A stretch of 64,000 bases of DNA from Paraburkholderia sp. CNPSo 3274 (GCF_024206475.1 NZ_JAMBPR010000007.1:62001-126000), one strand, 5' to 3'; positions 17,972 through 27,649 are shown, counted from the first letter of the stretch. Notes: generated by a model not told the origin, from the sequence alone. Translations and numbers: made by a program.

Positions 17972-19156
17972 ATGACAGAAGCCCACACTCCCGCCGCCGC
18001 CAGCGATAGCGCCGTTGCCTGCGATCTCTTTTGCGCCGTCGTCGACAATTTCGGCGACATCGGCGTGTGCTGGCGGCTCGCGCGCCAGCTCGCACACGAG
18101 TACGGCTGGCAGGTGCGCCTGTTCGTCGACGACTTGCACGCGTTCCAGAAGCTCTGCCCCGCGCTCGCCCCGGGCCGCGCCAGGCAAGCGGTCGAAGGCG
18201 TACTCGTCGAGCACTGGCACGAGCCCGAGCATGCGGGCGACACGCTGCAGATCGCCGATGTCGTCATCGAGGCGTTCGCGTGCGAGCTGCCGGGCGTCTA
18301 TGTCGCGGCGATGGCCGAGCGCGCGCGCAAGCCCGTCTGGCTCAATCTCGAATATCTGAGCGCCGAAGACTGGGTGGCCGATTTTCATCTGCGGCCCTCG
18401 CCGCACCCGCGCTACGCGCTCGCCAAACACTTCTTCTTTCCCGGCCTCGGTCCGGGCACGGGCGGCGTGCTCAAGGAGCGCACGCTCGATGCCGCTCGCG
18501 CGGCCTTCGAGCGCTCACACGACGCCCGCTCCGCATGGTGGCAGCGCGCCACGGGCGGCCCGCCCCCCGGGCCGGAAGCCACCGTAATCTCGCTTTTCGC
18601 CTACGAGAACCCCGCCGTCGACCCTCTGCTGGAGCAATGGCGCGACGGCGCGAAGCCGGTGGTCCTGCTCGTGCCCCAGGGCCGCATCTCTGGCGCGCTC
18701 GCGCGCTTTCTCGGGGAGCCGGCATTCGGCGCGGGCTCGCAGGCCACGCGCGGCGCGCTGCGCGCGCACGCGCTTGCGTTCACCGAGCAGCGCGGTTACG
18801 ACCCTCTGCTCTGGGCGAGCGATCTCAACTTCGTGCGCGGCGAGGACTCGTTCGTGCGCGCGCAATGGGCCGCGCGACCGTTCGTGTGGCACATCTACCC
18901 GCAAGCCGACGACGCCCATCTGCCGAAGCTCGACGCCGCGCTCGCGCACTACGGCCGCACGCTGCCAGAGGTGCCGCGCGCCGCGCTCGAACGCTTCTGG
19001 CATGCGTGGAATGGCCGCGGCACGCCGGACTGGGCCGATTTTGCGCAGCATTTGCCCGTCTACGCGGCGCGTGCAAACGCCTGGGCCGCCGAGCTCGGGC
19101 AGGTTGGCGATCTCGCCGGAAATCTCGCCGAATTCGCAAAAAGTCAGTTAAAATAA
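17972..19156 (+). CDS. earP: EF-P arginine 32 rhamnosyltransferase
   Basis: Transfers rhamnose from dTDP-L-rhamnose to arginine 32 of elongation factor P, which the factor needs to relieve stalling at polyproline. It is 394 residues, a GT-B fold (formerly DUF2331). The N-terminal catalytic motif DNFGDIG (residues 25-31) and the C-terminal RGEDSFVRAQWA block (about residues 289-300), which holds donor-binding residues, are both present. The gene lies directly upstream of efp on the same strand, and the EF-P here has arginine at position 32, so the pair is consistent. Confidence 0.95.
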   Translation: MTEAHTPAAASDSAVACDLFCAVVDNFGDIGVCWRLARQLAHEYGWQVRLFVDDLHAFQKLCPALAPGRARQAVEGVLVEHWHEPEHAGDTLQIADVVIEAFACELPGVYVAAMAERARKPVWLNLEYLSAEDWVADFHLRPSPHPRYALAKHFFFPGLGPGTGGVLKERTLDAARAAFERSHDARSAWWQRATGGPPPGPEATVISLFAYENPAVDPLLEQWRDGAKPVVLLVPQGRISGALARFLGEPAFGAGSQATRGALRAHALAFTEQRGYDPLLWASDLNFVRGEDSFVRAQWAARPFVWHIYPQADDAHLPKLDAALAHYGRTLPEVPRAALERFWHAWNGRGTPDWADFAQHLPVYAARANAWAAELGQVGDLAGNLAEFAKSQLK

Positions 19157-19325
19157 GCGGTTATCCGACGGCAGCCGTCTCAAGCGCTTCGAGTTTCGCG
19201 CCCTCATCGTGCATGCATGAAAGAGGGTCGCAGCAACTACCCAGCAGCATCAACCGAATCCGCTTGCGACGTTTGCCGTCGAGCACACTCGAAGCTACTC
19301 ATTCTGGACAGGACAGTTTTTTACT

Positions 19326-19883
19326 ATGAAGACCGCACAGGAACTCCGCGTCGGCAACGTCGTGATGATCGGTAACGACGCAATGGTCGTGCAGAAGGCC
19401 GAATACAACAAGTCGGGCCGCAACTCCGCCGTCGTGAAGATGAAGTTCAAGAACCTGCTGACCGGCGCGGGCATGGAAACCGTGTACAAGGCGGACGACA
19501 AGTTCGACGTCGTCGTGCTGGATCGCAAGGAAGTGACGTATTCGTACTTCGCCGACCCGATGTATGTGTTCATGGACGCCGACTACAACCAGTTCGAAGT
19601 CGAAGGCGAGATGATGGGCGACGCCCTGAACTACCTCGAAGACGGCATGGGCTGCGAAGTGGTGTTCTACAACGAGAAGGCGATCTCGGTCGAACTGCCG
19701 ACCGTGCTGGTGCGCGAGATCATCTACACGGAACCGGCCGTCAAGGGCGACACGTCGTCGGGCAAGGTCCTGAAGACCGCCAAGCTGAACACCGGGTTCG
19801 AGCTGCAAGTGCCGCTCTTCTGCAACATCGGCGACAAGATCGAAATCGACACGCGTACGAACGAGTACCGCAGCCGCGCCTAA
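19326..19883 (+). CDS. efp: Translation elongation factor P
   Basis: Binds between the P and E sites of stalled ribosomes and promotes peptide bonds at consecutive prolines. It is 185 residues with the usual three beta-barrel domains. The tip of the first domain reads [10 protein letters not shown], with R32 in the modification position. This Arg type is modified by EarP, encoded just upstream, and not by the lysine-modifying EpmA/EpmB route. Proline-rich products encoded in this window, such as RNase E, are plausible clients. Confidence 0.98.
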   Translation: MKTAQELRVGNVVMIGNDAMVVQKAEYNKSGRNSAVVKMKFKNLLTGAGMETVYKADDKFDVVVLDRKEVTYSYFADPMYVFMDADYNQFEVEGEMMGDALNYLEDGMGCEVVFYNEKAISVELPTVLVREIIYTEPAVKGDTSSGKVLKTAKLNTGFELQVPLFCNIGDKIEIDTRTNEYRSRA

Positions 19884-19948
19884 AGGCAGCGTCAGGCCAA
19901 AAAGGCGCTCGCCCGCTGCCCCGGCGGCAAAAGGCGGACACCGCGATG

Positions 19949-19975
19949 AAAGCGCCCCCTCGGGGCGCTTTTTCT
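19949..19975 (+). terminator. Terminator of efp
   Basis: A 10-bp stem (AAAGCGCCCC at 19949-19958 with its complement to 19971) followed by a T-run, 65 bases after the efp stop. Confidence 0.85.
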
Positions 19976-20097
19976 TTTTTTGCCGAACGTGTATGTTTGA
20001 GAGTGCTACGGAAAACCTTACCGGTTATGCGCGACGGATTGCGTGCTTGCCATATTGCGCGCGCGAGCGCGGCGCGAACCGGTCAGAGTGACTCCCG

Positions 20098-20113
20098 CGG
20101 CACGGTTTCTGCT
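20098..20113 (+). promoter_or_regulatory. Candidate sigma-54 promoter of csbD
   Basis: The element CGGCACGGTTTCTGCT matches 10 of the 12 informative positions of the sigma-54 consensus TGGCACG-N4-TTGCW. It keeps the invariant GG (20099-20100) and GC (20111-20112) with the required 10 bases between them. A start near 20124 would give a 45-base leader with an AGGAG ribosome site before csbD. A sigma-54 activator is encoded 0.6 kb downstream. Such elements also arise by chance in GC-rich DNA. Confidence 0.5.
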
Positions 20114-20168
20114 GTGAGGTTAGAGAAGCATGTGTTGCACGCTCTTTACCCTTATCAGGAGAAACACG

Positions 20169-20378
20169 ATGAACAACGACATTGCCGAAGGCAAGTGGAA
20201 GCAGTTGATCGGCAAGGCCAAAGCGGCATGGGGCGAGTTGACGGACGACGAACTCGCCAAGGCCGAAGGCCATGCGGATCGGCTCGCCGGGCTTATCCAG
20301 GAACGTTACGGCAAGACGCGTGACGAGGCAGAACTGGAAGTGCGCCGCTGGTTCGACGCGCACCGGCCGCGCGACTGA
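20169..20378 (+). CDS. CsbD family stress protein
   Basis: A 69-residue, highly charged, likely partly disordered protein. The CsbD pattern is clear: MNNDIAEGKWKQLIGKAKAA, then WGELTDDELAKAEG (about residues 21-34). Family members are induced by general stress; their molecular role is not known. Start 20169 follows an AGGAG site by 7 bases. It has its own terminator, and its likely promoter is the sigma-54 element at 20098, so it appears to be a single-gene transcript. Confidence 0.88.
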   Translation: MNNDIAEGKWKQLIGKAKAAWGELTDDELAKAEGHADRLAGLIQERYGKTRDEAELEVRRWFDAHRPRD

Positions 20379-20707
20379 CGCACCGTCCACGGCATGGCCG
20401 GTGCGCTCGTCGCCCACTTGCAGGCAAACAGGGGGTTGCACGCAAGCCCGAAGCGCCTGGCGCTTCGGGTTTGCGCCGCTGCCCGGCCGCCTCGCTGCCG
20501 GGCAACGCCGTCGCGCCCCGCTCTGGCGCAGCACAACTGGGAGAACCGGAACTGAACACCCTGCTACGAGACATCTCCGTGATCTCGGTGAAATCTTTCG
20601 CATCGTGCCGCGCTGCCGCGCGCCGCGCGGCTGCCTGCCGGGGCGCACGCGCTACCCCGCGCGCGCCGCGCCGGCGCGACTGCGCTCATCCGTAAGCCGC
20701 TACCGCC
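20379..20707 (+). other. Intergenic region before the sigma-54 activator
   Basis: Apart from the csbD terminator at 20441-20475, this 329-bp stretch holds no supported gene. It must contain the promoter of the regulator gene, which I could not place; a second GG-N10-GC element at 20391-20404 has a poor match otherwise. Confidence 0.4.
20441..20475 (+). terminator. Terminator of csbD
   Basis: A 15-bp stem with one G-T pair (20441-20455 with 20461-20475) and a 5-base loop, 62 bases after the csbD stop. The T-run is weak. Confidence 0.65.
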
Positions 20708-22093
20708 ATGCCACACGCCCTGATTGTCGAAGACGATCCCAATAGCCTGTCAGGTCTCTCTGCGATCCTGTCGGCCGACGGGTTCTCCGTCGACACCGCT
20801 GCCACACTCGCCGAAGCGCGCGCCGCACTTGCGCGCTTCATCCCCGACGTCGTAATCGTCGACCTGAACCTGCCCGATGGCGGCGGCCTCGAGTTGCTGC
20901 CGCATTTGCCCGCGCAGCCGCCAGGCGGCGCGCTGCCCGTGATCGTGATGACCGGCAACGCCACGGTCGAAAGCGCGATCGAAGGCCTGCGCCACGGCAT
21001 CTGGGACTATCTGCTCAAGCCGGTCAACATTCCGCGCCTGCGCAGCCTGCTCGCGCGCATTCCACGTCCCTACGAGCTGACCGAGGAAGTCCGCGCGCTG
21101 CGCGCCACGCTGCGCCAGATGGGCCACTTCGGACCGATGCTCGGGCGCAGCAGCGCGATCCAGCATGTCTACGACACGCTCGAACAGCTCGCGCCCACCG
21201 AAGCGGCGCTGCTCGTGCACGGCGAAGCGGGCACGGGCAAGGAAGTCGCCGCCCGCACGCTGCACCAGCTGAGCCGCCGCCGCAAGGGGCCGTTCATCGT
21301 GTGCGACGCGCGCTCGCTCGTGGCAGAGGCGGCCGCGGGCCGGCCGCTTGCGAGCGTGCTGTTCGGGCACGAGCGCGGCGCGTTCACCGGCGCGGAACAG
21401 CGCGAGCCGGGTCTCGTCGATCAGGCGGGCGGCGGCACGCTCTTCATCGACGAACTGACCGACCTGCCGCGCGAGCAGCAGGAAACGCTGCTGCGCGCAC
21501 TCGATTCGCAGACCTTCATGCGCGTGGGCGGCAACAGCGAGGTGGGCACCGATTTCCGCCTGATCGCGGCAACCCGTGCGATACCGCGTGAAGCCGTCCA
21601 GCAGGGCGCGCTGCACGACGATCTGTGGCTGCGCCTCGATGCCGCGGCGATCCAGCTGCCGCCGCTGCGAGAACGCGATGACGACGCCGCCCTGCTCGCG
21701 CTCGCGTGCATCGACGAACTCAATCAGGAAGCCCAGGCGCACGGTCTGGCGGGCGCGACGCGGCTGGTCGCGCCCTCGTTCGTCCGCGAGTGCCTCGCGT
21801 ATGACTGGCCGGGCAATGTCCGCGAACTGCACGAACGCGTGAGGCGCGCGTGGCACGCCTCGGGGGAGGTGCTGGAAACGTTGCAGGCCGAGGAAAGCAG
21901 CGGCGCGGGCCCGCGCGAGATGAACGGTGGCCGCGTGCAGGTCACCGTGGGCACGCCGCTCGCCGACGTGGAGGAAATGCTGATCCGCGCGACGCTCGAC
22001 GCCGTGGGCGGCACGCGGCACCGTGCCGCATCGCTGCTCGGCATCAGCCCCAAGACGCTCTACAACAAGCTGCAGCGCATGCGGCTGAACTGA
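20708..22093 (+). CDS. NtrC-type response regulator, sigma-54 activator
   Basis: A 461-residue enhancer-binding regulator. The receiver domain (residues 1-125) has the acidic pocket VEDD (7-10), the phospho-site D56 in IVDLNLPD and the conserved Lys in LLKPVN. The AAA+ domain (about 140-370) has Walker A GEAGTGKE, the sigma-54 contact loop GAFTGA, Walker B FIDELTDLP and the arginine-rich sensor region. A Fis-type helix-turn-helix (RHRAASLLGISPKTLYNKLQ) ends the protein. No histidine kinase lies beside it. Target genes are unknown; csbD upstream is a candidate. Confidence 0.93.
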   Translation: MPHALIVEDDPNSLSGLSAILSADGFSVDTAATLAEARAALARFIPDVVIVDLNLPDGGGLELLPHLPAQPPGGALPVIVMTGNATVESAIEGLRHGIWDYLLKPVNIPRLRSLLARIPRPYELTEEVRALRATLRQMGHFGPMLGRSSAIQHVYDTLEQLAPTEAALLVHGEAGTGKEVAARTLHQLSRRRKGPFIVCDARSLVAEAAAGRPLASVLFGHERGAFTGAEQREPGLVDQAGGGTLFIDELTDLPREQQETLLRALDSQTFMRVGGNSEVGTDFRLIAATRAIPREAVQQGALHDDLWLRLDAAAIQLPPLRERDDDAALLALACIDELNQEAQAHGLAGATRLVAPSFVRECLAYDWPGNVRELHERVRRAWHASGEVLETLQAEESSGAGPREMNGGRVQVTVGTPLADVEEMLIRATLDAVGGTRHRAASLLGISPKTLYNKLQRMRLN

Positions 22094-22117
22094 GTCGGCA
22101 AAGCGCACGCACCTTGT

Positions 22118-22156
22118 AAAAAGGCTGCCCTTCGTTTCCGAAGGACAGCCTTTTTT
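22118..22156. terminator. Bidirectional terminator between the regulator and nagZ
   Basis: A stem of about 16 bp with one mismatch (AAAAAGGCTG side at 22118 onward, complement ending 22156), A-run before and T-run after. It serves the convergent regulator and nagZ genes. Confidence 0.85.
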
Positions 22157-22183
22157 CATTCCACCGGCGCCGCAATCAGGGCA

Positions 22184-23224
22184 TCAAGGCAGTACGCTGC
22201 GCAGCAATGCCTGCGCCTCGATGTACCCCGGGTCCGCCACCATCTTGTCCCAACGCAGCGCCTTGCCGCGCGCGCGCATGCGCTTGATGCGCAGGCCCGA
22301 AACCTTGGCGGCGCGGCGCGGCTCGATGGTGCGCAACGCGTCGAGCACCTTTTCGGCCTCGTGCGGCTGGTTGCAGATCAGCACCATGTCGCAGCCCGCT
22401 TCGAGCGCGGCGCGCGCGCCCTCGGTGAGCGTACCGCCCTGGCGCGCGGCCTCCATCGAGAGATCGTCGCTGAAGATCGCGCCCGTGAAGCGCAGCCGCT
22501 TGCGCAGAATTTCCTCGACCCAGATGCGCGAGAAGCCCGCAGGCTTCGAATCGATCTTCGGATAAATCACGTGCCCCGGCATCACCGCCGTGAGCGAGAG
22601 ACCGAGCCAGTCGTAAGGCAGCGCGTCTTCGCCGAGGATCGCTTCGAGCGGACGTTCGTCGACGGGCACCGCGACGTGCGAGTCCGCCGTCGCGAAGCCA
22701 TGACCCGGGAAATGCTTGCCGCAATTGGCCATGCCCGCGAGCGAAAGCCCGTGATTGAGGCTCTTGGCGAGCAGCGTGACGACGCGCGGATCGCGATGGA
22801 ACGCGCGATCGCCCACCACCTTCGACTGGCCATAGCCGAGATCGAGCACCGGCGTGAAAGAGAGATCGATGCCGCACGCGCGCAGCTCGCTCGCGAGGAT
22901 ATAGCCCACTGCCGTCGCGAGCTTGGTGGCGAGCAGCACGTCCTTGTCCCACAACGCGCCGAGGCGCCCCATGGCGGGCAGCACCGTGAAGCCGTCGGTG
23001 CGAAAGCGCTGCACGCGGCCGCCTTCATGGTCGACGGCGATCAGCAGGTCCTCGCGCACCGAGCGGATAGCGTCGGTCAGCGCGACGAGCTGCGCGCGGT
23101 TCTCGTAGTGGCGCGCGAACAGAATCACGCCGCCGGTGATCGGGTGCGCGAGGCGCCGCACGTCGTCGTCGCTCAGCGTGGTGCCGACCACGTCGAGCAT
23201 TACTGGCCCGGGATTATTTTTCAT
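22184..23224 (-). CDS. nagZ: Beta-N-acetylhexosaminidase (peptidoglycan recycling)
   Basis: Removes N-acetylglucosamine from anhydro-muropeptides in the cytosol, a step of cell-wall recycling that also feeds AmpC-type beta-lactamase induction. It is a 346-residue GH3 enzyme with KHFPGHG (about residues 168-174, the His/Asp loop) and the nucleophile motif SDDLSM near 250. Start 23224 (MKNNPGP) fits the family; a GTG start at 23272 that overlaps the acpS stop is possible but adds 16 unconserved residues. It is the last gene of the long minus-strand run. Confidence 0.95.
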   Translation of the reverse strand: MKNNPGPVMLDVVGTTLSDDDVRRLAHPITGGVILFARHYENRAQLVALTDAIRSVREDLLIAVDHEGGRVQRFRTDGFTVLPAMGRLGALWDKDVLLATKLATAVGYILASELRACGIDLSFTPVLDLGYGQSKVVGDRAFHRDPRVVTLLAKSLNHGLSLAGMANCGKHFPGHGFATADSHVAVPVDERPLEAILGEDALPYDWLGLSLTAVMPGHVIYPKIDSKPAGFSRIWVEEILRKRLRFTGAIFSDDLSMEAARQGGTLTEGARAALEAGCDMVLICNQPHEAEKVLDALRTIEPRRAAKVSGLRIKRMRARGKALRWDKMVADPGYIEAQALLRSVLP

Positions 23225-23268
23225 CGATGAGTTTTGCGTAGATGCCGCGCAACGCACGGCGAAAGATA

Positions 23269-23667
23269 TCACCCGTTGATTTCCGCAACCACGAACGACA
23301 CCGCGTAGTCATGCTCGTCGGTGATGCTCACGCGCGCCGTGATACCGCGTTCGTCGAGCCACTGCGCGAGTTCGCCCGAAGCGACGATCACAGGACGGCC
23401 GCCCGGCTCGTTGAGGGTCTGCATGGCGCGCCAGGTCATCGGCATGCGCATGCCGAGGCCGATCGCCTTCGAAAACGCCTCTTTCGCGGAAAACCTCGTG
23501 CACAGATACGCCAGGCCCCGCGCCGCCGAGCGCGCCTTGCGCGCCTCGTAGACGGCGAGTTCGTCCGGGCCGAGCACGCGCGGCGCGAAGCGCCCGTTGG
23601 TGCGCTCCATGACTGCCGCCACGCGGCTCACCTGGATGATGTCGGTGCCGATACCGTAGATCGCCAT
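23269..23667 (-). CDS. acpS: Holo-acyl-carrier-protein synthase
   Basis: Attaches the 4'-phosphopantetheine arm of coenzyme A to the serine of acyl carrier protein. It is 132 residues, a normal trimeric AcpS. The metal ligands are visible as D9 in GIGTDIIQ and E63 in [10 protein letters not shown]. It lies in the order pdxJ-acpS-nagZ. Its substrate AcpP is encoded 13 kb upstream in the same orientation. Confidence 0.96.
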   Translation of the reverse strand: MAIYGIGTDIIQVSRVAAVMERTNGRFAPRVLGPDELAVYEARKARSAARGLAYLCTRFSAKEAFSKAIGLGMRMPMTWRAMQTLNEPGGRPVIVASGELAQWLDERGITARVSITDEHDYAVSFVVAEING

Positions 23668-23723
23668 GAGACTCCCGTCGAAGTATGTCGATTGTGCGCG
23701 GGCGCGCAGGCGCTGGGTTGCAA

Positions 23724-24488
23724 TCAGCCGCGTGTTCCGAGGCACGCCGCAACCATGATCGCCTTCATTTCGCGCACCGCGTTCTCCCAACCCGCGAAAA
23801 TTGCGTGCGCAACGATCGCGTGGCCGATATTCAGCTCGACGATGCCGTCGATGGCCGCGATCTGCTGCACGTTCGTGTAATGCAGACCGTGGCCGGCGTT
23901 CACCTTCAGTCCGAGGCTGTTGCCGCAGATCACGCCGGTGACCACGCGCTCGTATTCGCGCTCCTGCTCGCCGGCGTCGTGTGCCTCCGCGTAGCGGCCC
24001 GTATGCAGCTCGATCACGGGTGCGCCCGTTTCGTGCGCCGCGCGGATCTGCGTTTCGTCCGGGTCGATGAACAGCGAGACGCGACAGCCCGCATCGGCAA
24101 GCTGACGGCAGGCGGCGGCAACGGCGTCGAAGTGGCCCGCGACATCGAGGCCGCCTTCGGTCGTCAGCTCGGCGCGCTTTTCGGGCACGAGGCAAACGTC
24201 GTGCGGTTTGATCTCGCACGCGATGTCGAGCATCTCGGCTGTCACCGCGCATTCGAGGTTCATGCGCGTTTTCAGTTGCGGACGCAGCGCGCGCACGTCG
24301 GCGTCGACGATATGGCGGCGATCCTCACGCAGATGCAGCGTGATCGCGTCGGCGCCTGCCTCTTCGGCGAGGAGCGCCGCGCGGATCGGATCGGGATAAG
24401 CGGTACCGCGCGCGTTGCGCAGCGTGGCGACGTGGTCGATGTTCACACCGAGGTCGATCACGTTGGGCGAAGTGAGAAAAAAGCTCAT
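23724..24488 (-). CDS. pdxJ: Pyridoxine 5'-phosphate synthase
   Basis: Last step of the DXP-dependent vitamin B6 pathway: joins deoxyxylulose 5-phosphate and 3-amino-2-oxopropyl phosphate. It is 254 residues, a TIM barrel that works as an octamer. Family blocks are [16 protein letters not shown] (residues 13-28), [11 protein letters not shown] (50-60, with catalytic H52 and R54), NLECAVT (E79) and the end block [11 protein letters not shown]. The start overlaps the recO stop by 4 bases (ATGA), so translation is coupled. Confidence 0.97.
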   Translation of the reverse strand: MSFFLTSPNVIDLGVNIDHVATLRNARGTAYPDPIRAALLAEEAGADAITLHLREDRRHIVDADVRALRPQLKTRMNLECAVTAEMLDIACEIKPHDVCLVPEKRAELTTEGGLDVAGHFDAVAAACRQLADAGCRVSLFIDPDETQIRAAHETGAPVIELHTGRYAEAHDAGEQEREYERVVTGVICGNSLGLKVNAGHGLHYTNVQQIAAIDGIVELNIGHAIVAHAIFAGWENAVREMKAIMVAACLGTRG

Positions 24489-25501
24489 AGGTTCTGCAAG
24501 TCGATCAGAATCTGGCGCGTCGCGAGCGGCGTGCCGCCAAGGTAAGTGTTCAGCAGGAAGCGCATGAGCGCCTTGCTCTGCGCAACCGTCTGGGGTCGAT
24601 GGTAATCGTCCTCTTCCATGTCGAGCAACGTCTGACCCGAAAGCCGAGGCCATTGCGCAGGCCATTCGTCCGATGCTTCGCGCACACCGCGTTCCGGATC
24701 GAACACGTAGCGCCCTTCGGCCACTACGGCCTTGCGGTTCACGGTGCGGTTGAGCGCGAGCGCGTAGCCCGCCTCCCGCAGCAGCACGCGCTCGAATGAG
24801 CGCAGCACCTGCACGGGCGGCTCGTCGTGCGCGAGGCGCGTGAGCGTCACGACGTAGTGGCGAAAGAGTTCGGGGTGCGGGTCTTCGCGCGCGATGAACT
24901 TCACGAGCAGCTCGTTCACGTAGAAGCCGCACAGCAGCGCGTCGCCGGCCAGCGGCAACATGCCGCCGACCCACTCGGCGCCTGTAAGCGTGCGCACCTC
25001 GCCCTTGCCGGTCCAGGAAAGCGCGAGCGGCTGGAAGGTTTGCAGCACGCCGCGCAACGCCGAATGCGGACGCTTCGCGCCCTTCGCGACGAGTGCCATG
25101 CGGCCGTGATCGCGCGAGAGCACATCGATGATGAGGCTCGTCTCGCGGTACGGATAGCTATGCAGCACAAAAGCCGGCTGCTCGGCGATGCGGTAATCGG
25201 GGGTCGTGCTGCGTGAAGCGCGCGGCAATTGCGAGCGCGCGGTGGTCTTGCGGCCGTTGCGTGATTCGGTGCGCGGTTCGGCGCGGCCTTCGAGCGTGGC
25301 GTCGGCGCCTTCGGTCATCGCGTTGCGCGTGGCGGCGCCTTTTGTCACCTTCGTGCTTCTCGTACTTTGGGTGCTTTTCGCGGGCGAGCGCCGCGCACCG
25401 CGGGAATCGGAGGCTTCGTCCGCAGCGATTGCCTCGTCGGCCTGCGCTTCATCGTGCGCGGGCCAGTCGTCGTGCAGGGTTCCGGCTGCGCCGTCACTCA
25501 T
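24485..25501 (-). CDS. recO: DNA repair protein RecO with long N-terminal extension
   Basis: Loads RecA on SSB-coated single-stranded DNA together with RecR. At 338 residues it is about 90 longer than E. coli RecO. The RecO core begins at about residue 103 with [20 protein letters not shown] (OB fold) and continues with a helical domain. Residues 1-100 are low complexity, rich in Ala, Ser, Thr, Arg and Asp, and look disordered. Starts at residue 62 or close to the core cannot be excluded. The stop overlaps the pdxJ start; era ends 18 bp upstream. Confidence 0.92.
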   Translation of the reverse strand: MSDGAAGTLHDDWPAHDEAQADEAIAADEASDSRGARRSPAKSTQSTRSTKVTKGAATRNAMTEGADATLEGRAEPRTESRNGRKTTARSQLPRASRSTTPDYRIAEQPAFVLHSYPYRETSLIIDVLSRDHGRMALVAKGAKRPHSALRGVLQTFQPLALSWTGKGEVRTLTGAEWVGGMLPLAGDALLCGFYVNELLVKFIAREDPHPELFRHYVVTLTRLAHDEPPVQVLRSFERVLLREAGYALALNRTVNRKAVVAEGRYVFDPERGVREASDEWPAQWPRLSGQTLLDMEEDDYHRPQTVAQSKALMRFLLNTYLGGTPLATRQILIDLQNL

Positions 25502-25519
25502 ACGCGGTGCCCGTCGCGC

Positions 25520-26425
25520 TTACTCGTAACCGTAGGCGCGCAGCCCGGCTTCGTTGTCGGCCCAGCCGCTCTTCACCTTCACGAAGGTTTCGAGGTACAC
25601 GGGACCGTCGAACAGCTTCTCCATGTCGAGTCGCGCCTCGGTGCTGATCTGCTTGAGCTTCGCGCCCTTCTGGCCGATCACCATCGCCTTCTGCGTGTCG
25701 CGCTCGACGAGAATCGTCGCGAAGACGCGGCGCAGCCGCCCTTCCTGCTCGAACTTGTCGATCAGCACCGTGCTCGTGTACGGGAGTTCGTCACCGGTCC
25801 AGCGGAACACTTTCTCGCGCAGGATTTCGGCAGCGAGGAATCGCTCGCTGCGATCGGTGAGGTCGTCCTCGCCGTAGATCGGCTCGCCTTCGGGCAGATA
25901 CGGCTTGAGCGTCGCAAGCAGGCGCTTGATGTCGTCCGGGTTATTTGCCGAAAGCGGCACGATCTCGCGGAACTCGCGCAGACCCTGGACCTGCTGGATG
26001 AACGGATACAGCGTGGCCTTGTCGTTTACGCGGTCGATCTTGTTGGCGATCAGGATCGTGGGCGCATTCGGGGGAATCAGGTCGAGCACTCTCTGGTCGT
26101 CGGGGCCGAACTTGCCGGCCTCGATCACAAACAGCACGGCATCGACCGAGCTGAGCGTGGAGGTCACCGCGCGGTTCAACGAGCGGTTGAGCGCCGTGCT
26201 GTGGCGCGTCTGGAAACCGGGCGTGTCGACGAAAATGTACTGCGCGTCGTCGATCGTGTTGATGCCGGTGATGCGATGGCGCGTGGTCTGCGCCTTGCGC
26301 GACGTGATGCTGATCTTCTGGCCGACCAGCGCGTTCATCAGCGTCGATTTGCCAACGTTCGGACGGCCGACGATCGCGACCATGCCGCAACGGAAACCGG
26401 CAGGAGTGGAAGTGGGAGCGTTCAT
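25520..26425 (-). CDS. era: GTPase Era
   Basis: Essential GTPase that helps 16S rRNA processing and 30S assembly. It is 301 residues. The G motifs are GRPNVGKST (residues 20-28), the switch region with [14 protein letters not shown] (near 68), and NKID (near 127). The C-terminal KH domain has [17 protein letters not shown] (near 250-266) that binds the 3' end of 16S rRNA. It follows rnc by 54 bp, the widespread rnc-era pairing. Confidence 0.98.
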   Translation of the reverse strand: MNAPTSTPAGFRCGMVAIVGRPNVGKSTLMNALVGQKISITSRKAQTTRHRITGINTIDDAQYIFVDTPGFQTRHSTALNRSLNRAVTSTLSSVDAVLFVIEAGKFGPDDQRVLDLIPPNAPTILIANKIDRVNDKATLYPFIQQVQGLREFREIVPLSANNPDDIKRLLATLKPYLPEGEPIYGEDDLTDRSERFLAAEILREKVFRWTGDELPYTSTVLIDKFEQEGRLRRVFATILVERDTQKAMVIGQKGAKLKQISTEARLDMEKLFDGPVYLETFVKVKSGWADNEAGLRAYGYE

Positions 26426-26479
26426 GATCGGACCGGAATAGAAAAACGGGAGGCGCGCTCGCGGCGCGCCTGGGTGGAA

Positions 26480-27649
26480 TCAGTGGCCGGCATCGGCCGC
26501 GCGCACGGGAATGGCCGTAGTGGCTTCGGCATGCGTCTCGGCATCGGTGCTGGTGCCGCCGGTCGTTGCGGTTTGCGCGCGCTCGACGGTGCGCATCGCC
26601 GATTCGGCTTTCACCGCGGCCGAACGGTGGCCGATGAAGCCGGCGCTCGGTACGGCGTCGAAACCCGTGGCCTTGTCGGCGGGCTTGTCGCTTGCTTTCT
26701 CCGCACCGCGTTCGGCCTTCTCCGCGGGCTTTTCAGCCAGTTTGTCCTTCTCGGCCGGACGCTCCTGGACGTGCGCCGCACGAATCACGGCGAGCGGCGC
26801 ACCTTCGGCTGCCACGGTTTGCGCCGGACGCTCGGTACGCGTCGAGGCACGCTCGCGGCGCTCCGGCGAGCGCAGATCGAGCGCGCCCTGCACGCCGGTC
26901 ACGCCGGGGACGACCTCAGGCTCCGGTTTGGGCGCACGCGCGCCCTTCGAGCGTCGCGGCTTCGCAACCAGCGCGGGCGCCGCGGCCATGACCTCGTCGA
27001 GTGCCTTCTTCGCCGCGGCCTGCTCCGCCGCGCGACGGCTTGCACCCGAGCCCGACACCTTTACATCGAGCTTCGGCACCGTGCATTCGACTTCGAACTG
27101 CTGATTGTGCGCCGCACCATGCGTCGCGACGACCGTGTAGGTTGGCAGCGCGATCTTGTGACCCTGCAGGTACTCCTGCAGCAGCGTCTTGGAATCCTTG
27201 CCGAGCGTGCGCGGATCGATGTGATCGAGGATCGGCACGTAGAGGCGCTTGATGACCGTCTGGGCGGCGTCGAAGCCGCCGTCGAGGAAGATCGCCCCGA
27301 AGATTGCTTCCAGCGCGTCGGCGAGGATCGACGGGCGGCGGAAGCCGCCGCTGCGCAACTCGCCTTCGCCAAGGCGCAGGCCATCGGCAATATTGAGGGC
27401 CTGAGCAATTTCGTAGAGCGACTGCTGCTTGACCAGGTTCGCGCGCACCCGCGAGAGGTCGCCTTCGTCCAGTTTGCCAAAACGTTGGAACAATAGGGCA
27501 GCCACCGCGCAATTCAGAACCGAATCACCGAGGAATTCGAGGCGTTCGTTATGCGTGGCACTGTGACTGCGGTGGGTTAAAGCCTGGCGCAGCAATTCCG
27601 CATTGCGAAATTCGTAGCGCAAACGGCTTTCCAACGGAGATTGGAGCAT
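26480..27649 (-). CDS. rnc: Ribonuclease III with long C-terminal tail
   Basis: Cleaves double-stranded RNA in rRNA precursors and regulatory duplexes. The nuclease domain has the signature [12 protein letters not shown] (residues 34-45) and the second acidic site in [15 protein letters not shown] (near 112-126). The dsRNA-binding domain spans about residues 155-225. Normal RNase III would end there; here about 160 more residues follow, rich in Ala, Lys, Glu, Pro and Thr, with [20 protein letters not shown]-like repeats. The tail looks disordered. The gene lies between lepB and era. Confidence 0.96.
   Translation of the reverse strand: MLQSPLESRLRYEFRNAELLRQALTHRSHSATHNERLEFLGDSVLNCAVAALLFQRFGKLDEGDLSRVRANLVKQQSLYEIAQALNIADGLRLGEGELRSGGFRRPSILADALEAIFGAIFLDGGFDAAQTVIKRLYVPILDHIDPRTLGKDSKTLLQEYLQGHKIALPTYTVVATHGAAHNQQFEVECTVPKLDVKVSGSGASRRAAEQAAAKKALDEVMAAAPALVAKPRRSKGARAPKPEPEVVPGVTGVQGALDLRSPERRERASTRTERPAQTVAAEGAPLAVIRAAHVQERPAEKDKLAEKPAEKAERGAEKASDKPADKATGFDAVPSAGFIGHRSAAVKAESAMRTVERAQTATTGGTSTDAETHAEATTAIPVRAADAGH

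Noticed and set aside
20391-20404. A second GG-N10-GC (sigma-54-like) element before the activator gene
   Set aside because: Only 7 of 12 informative positions match; such cores are frequent by chance in this composition.
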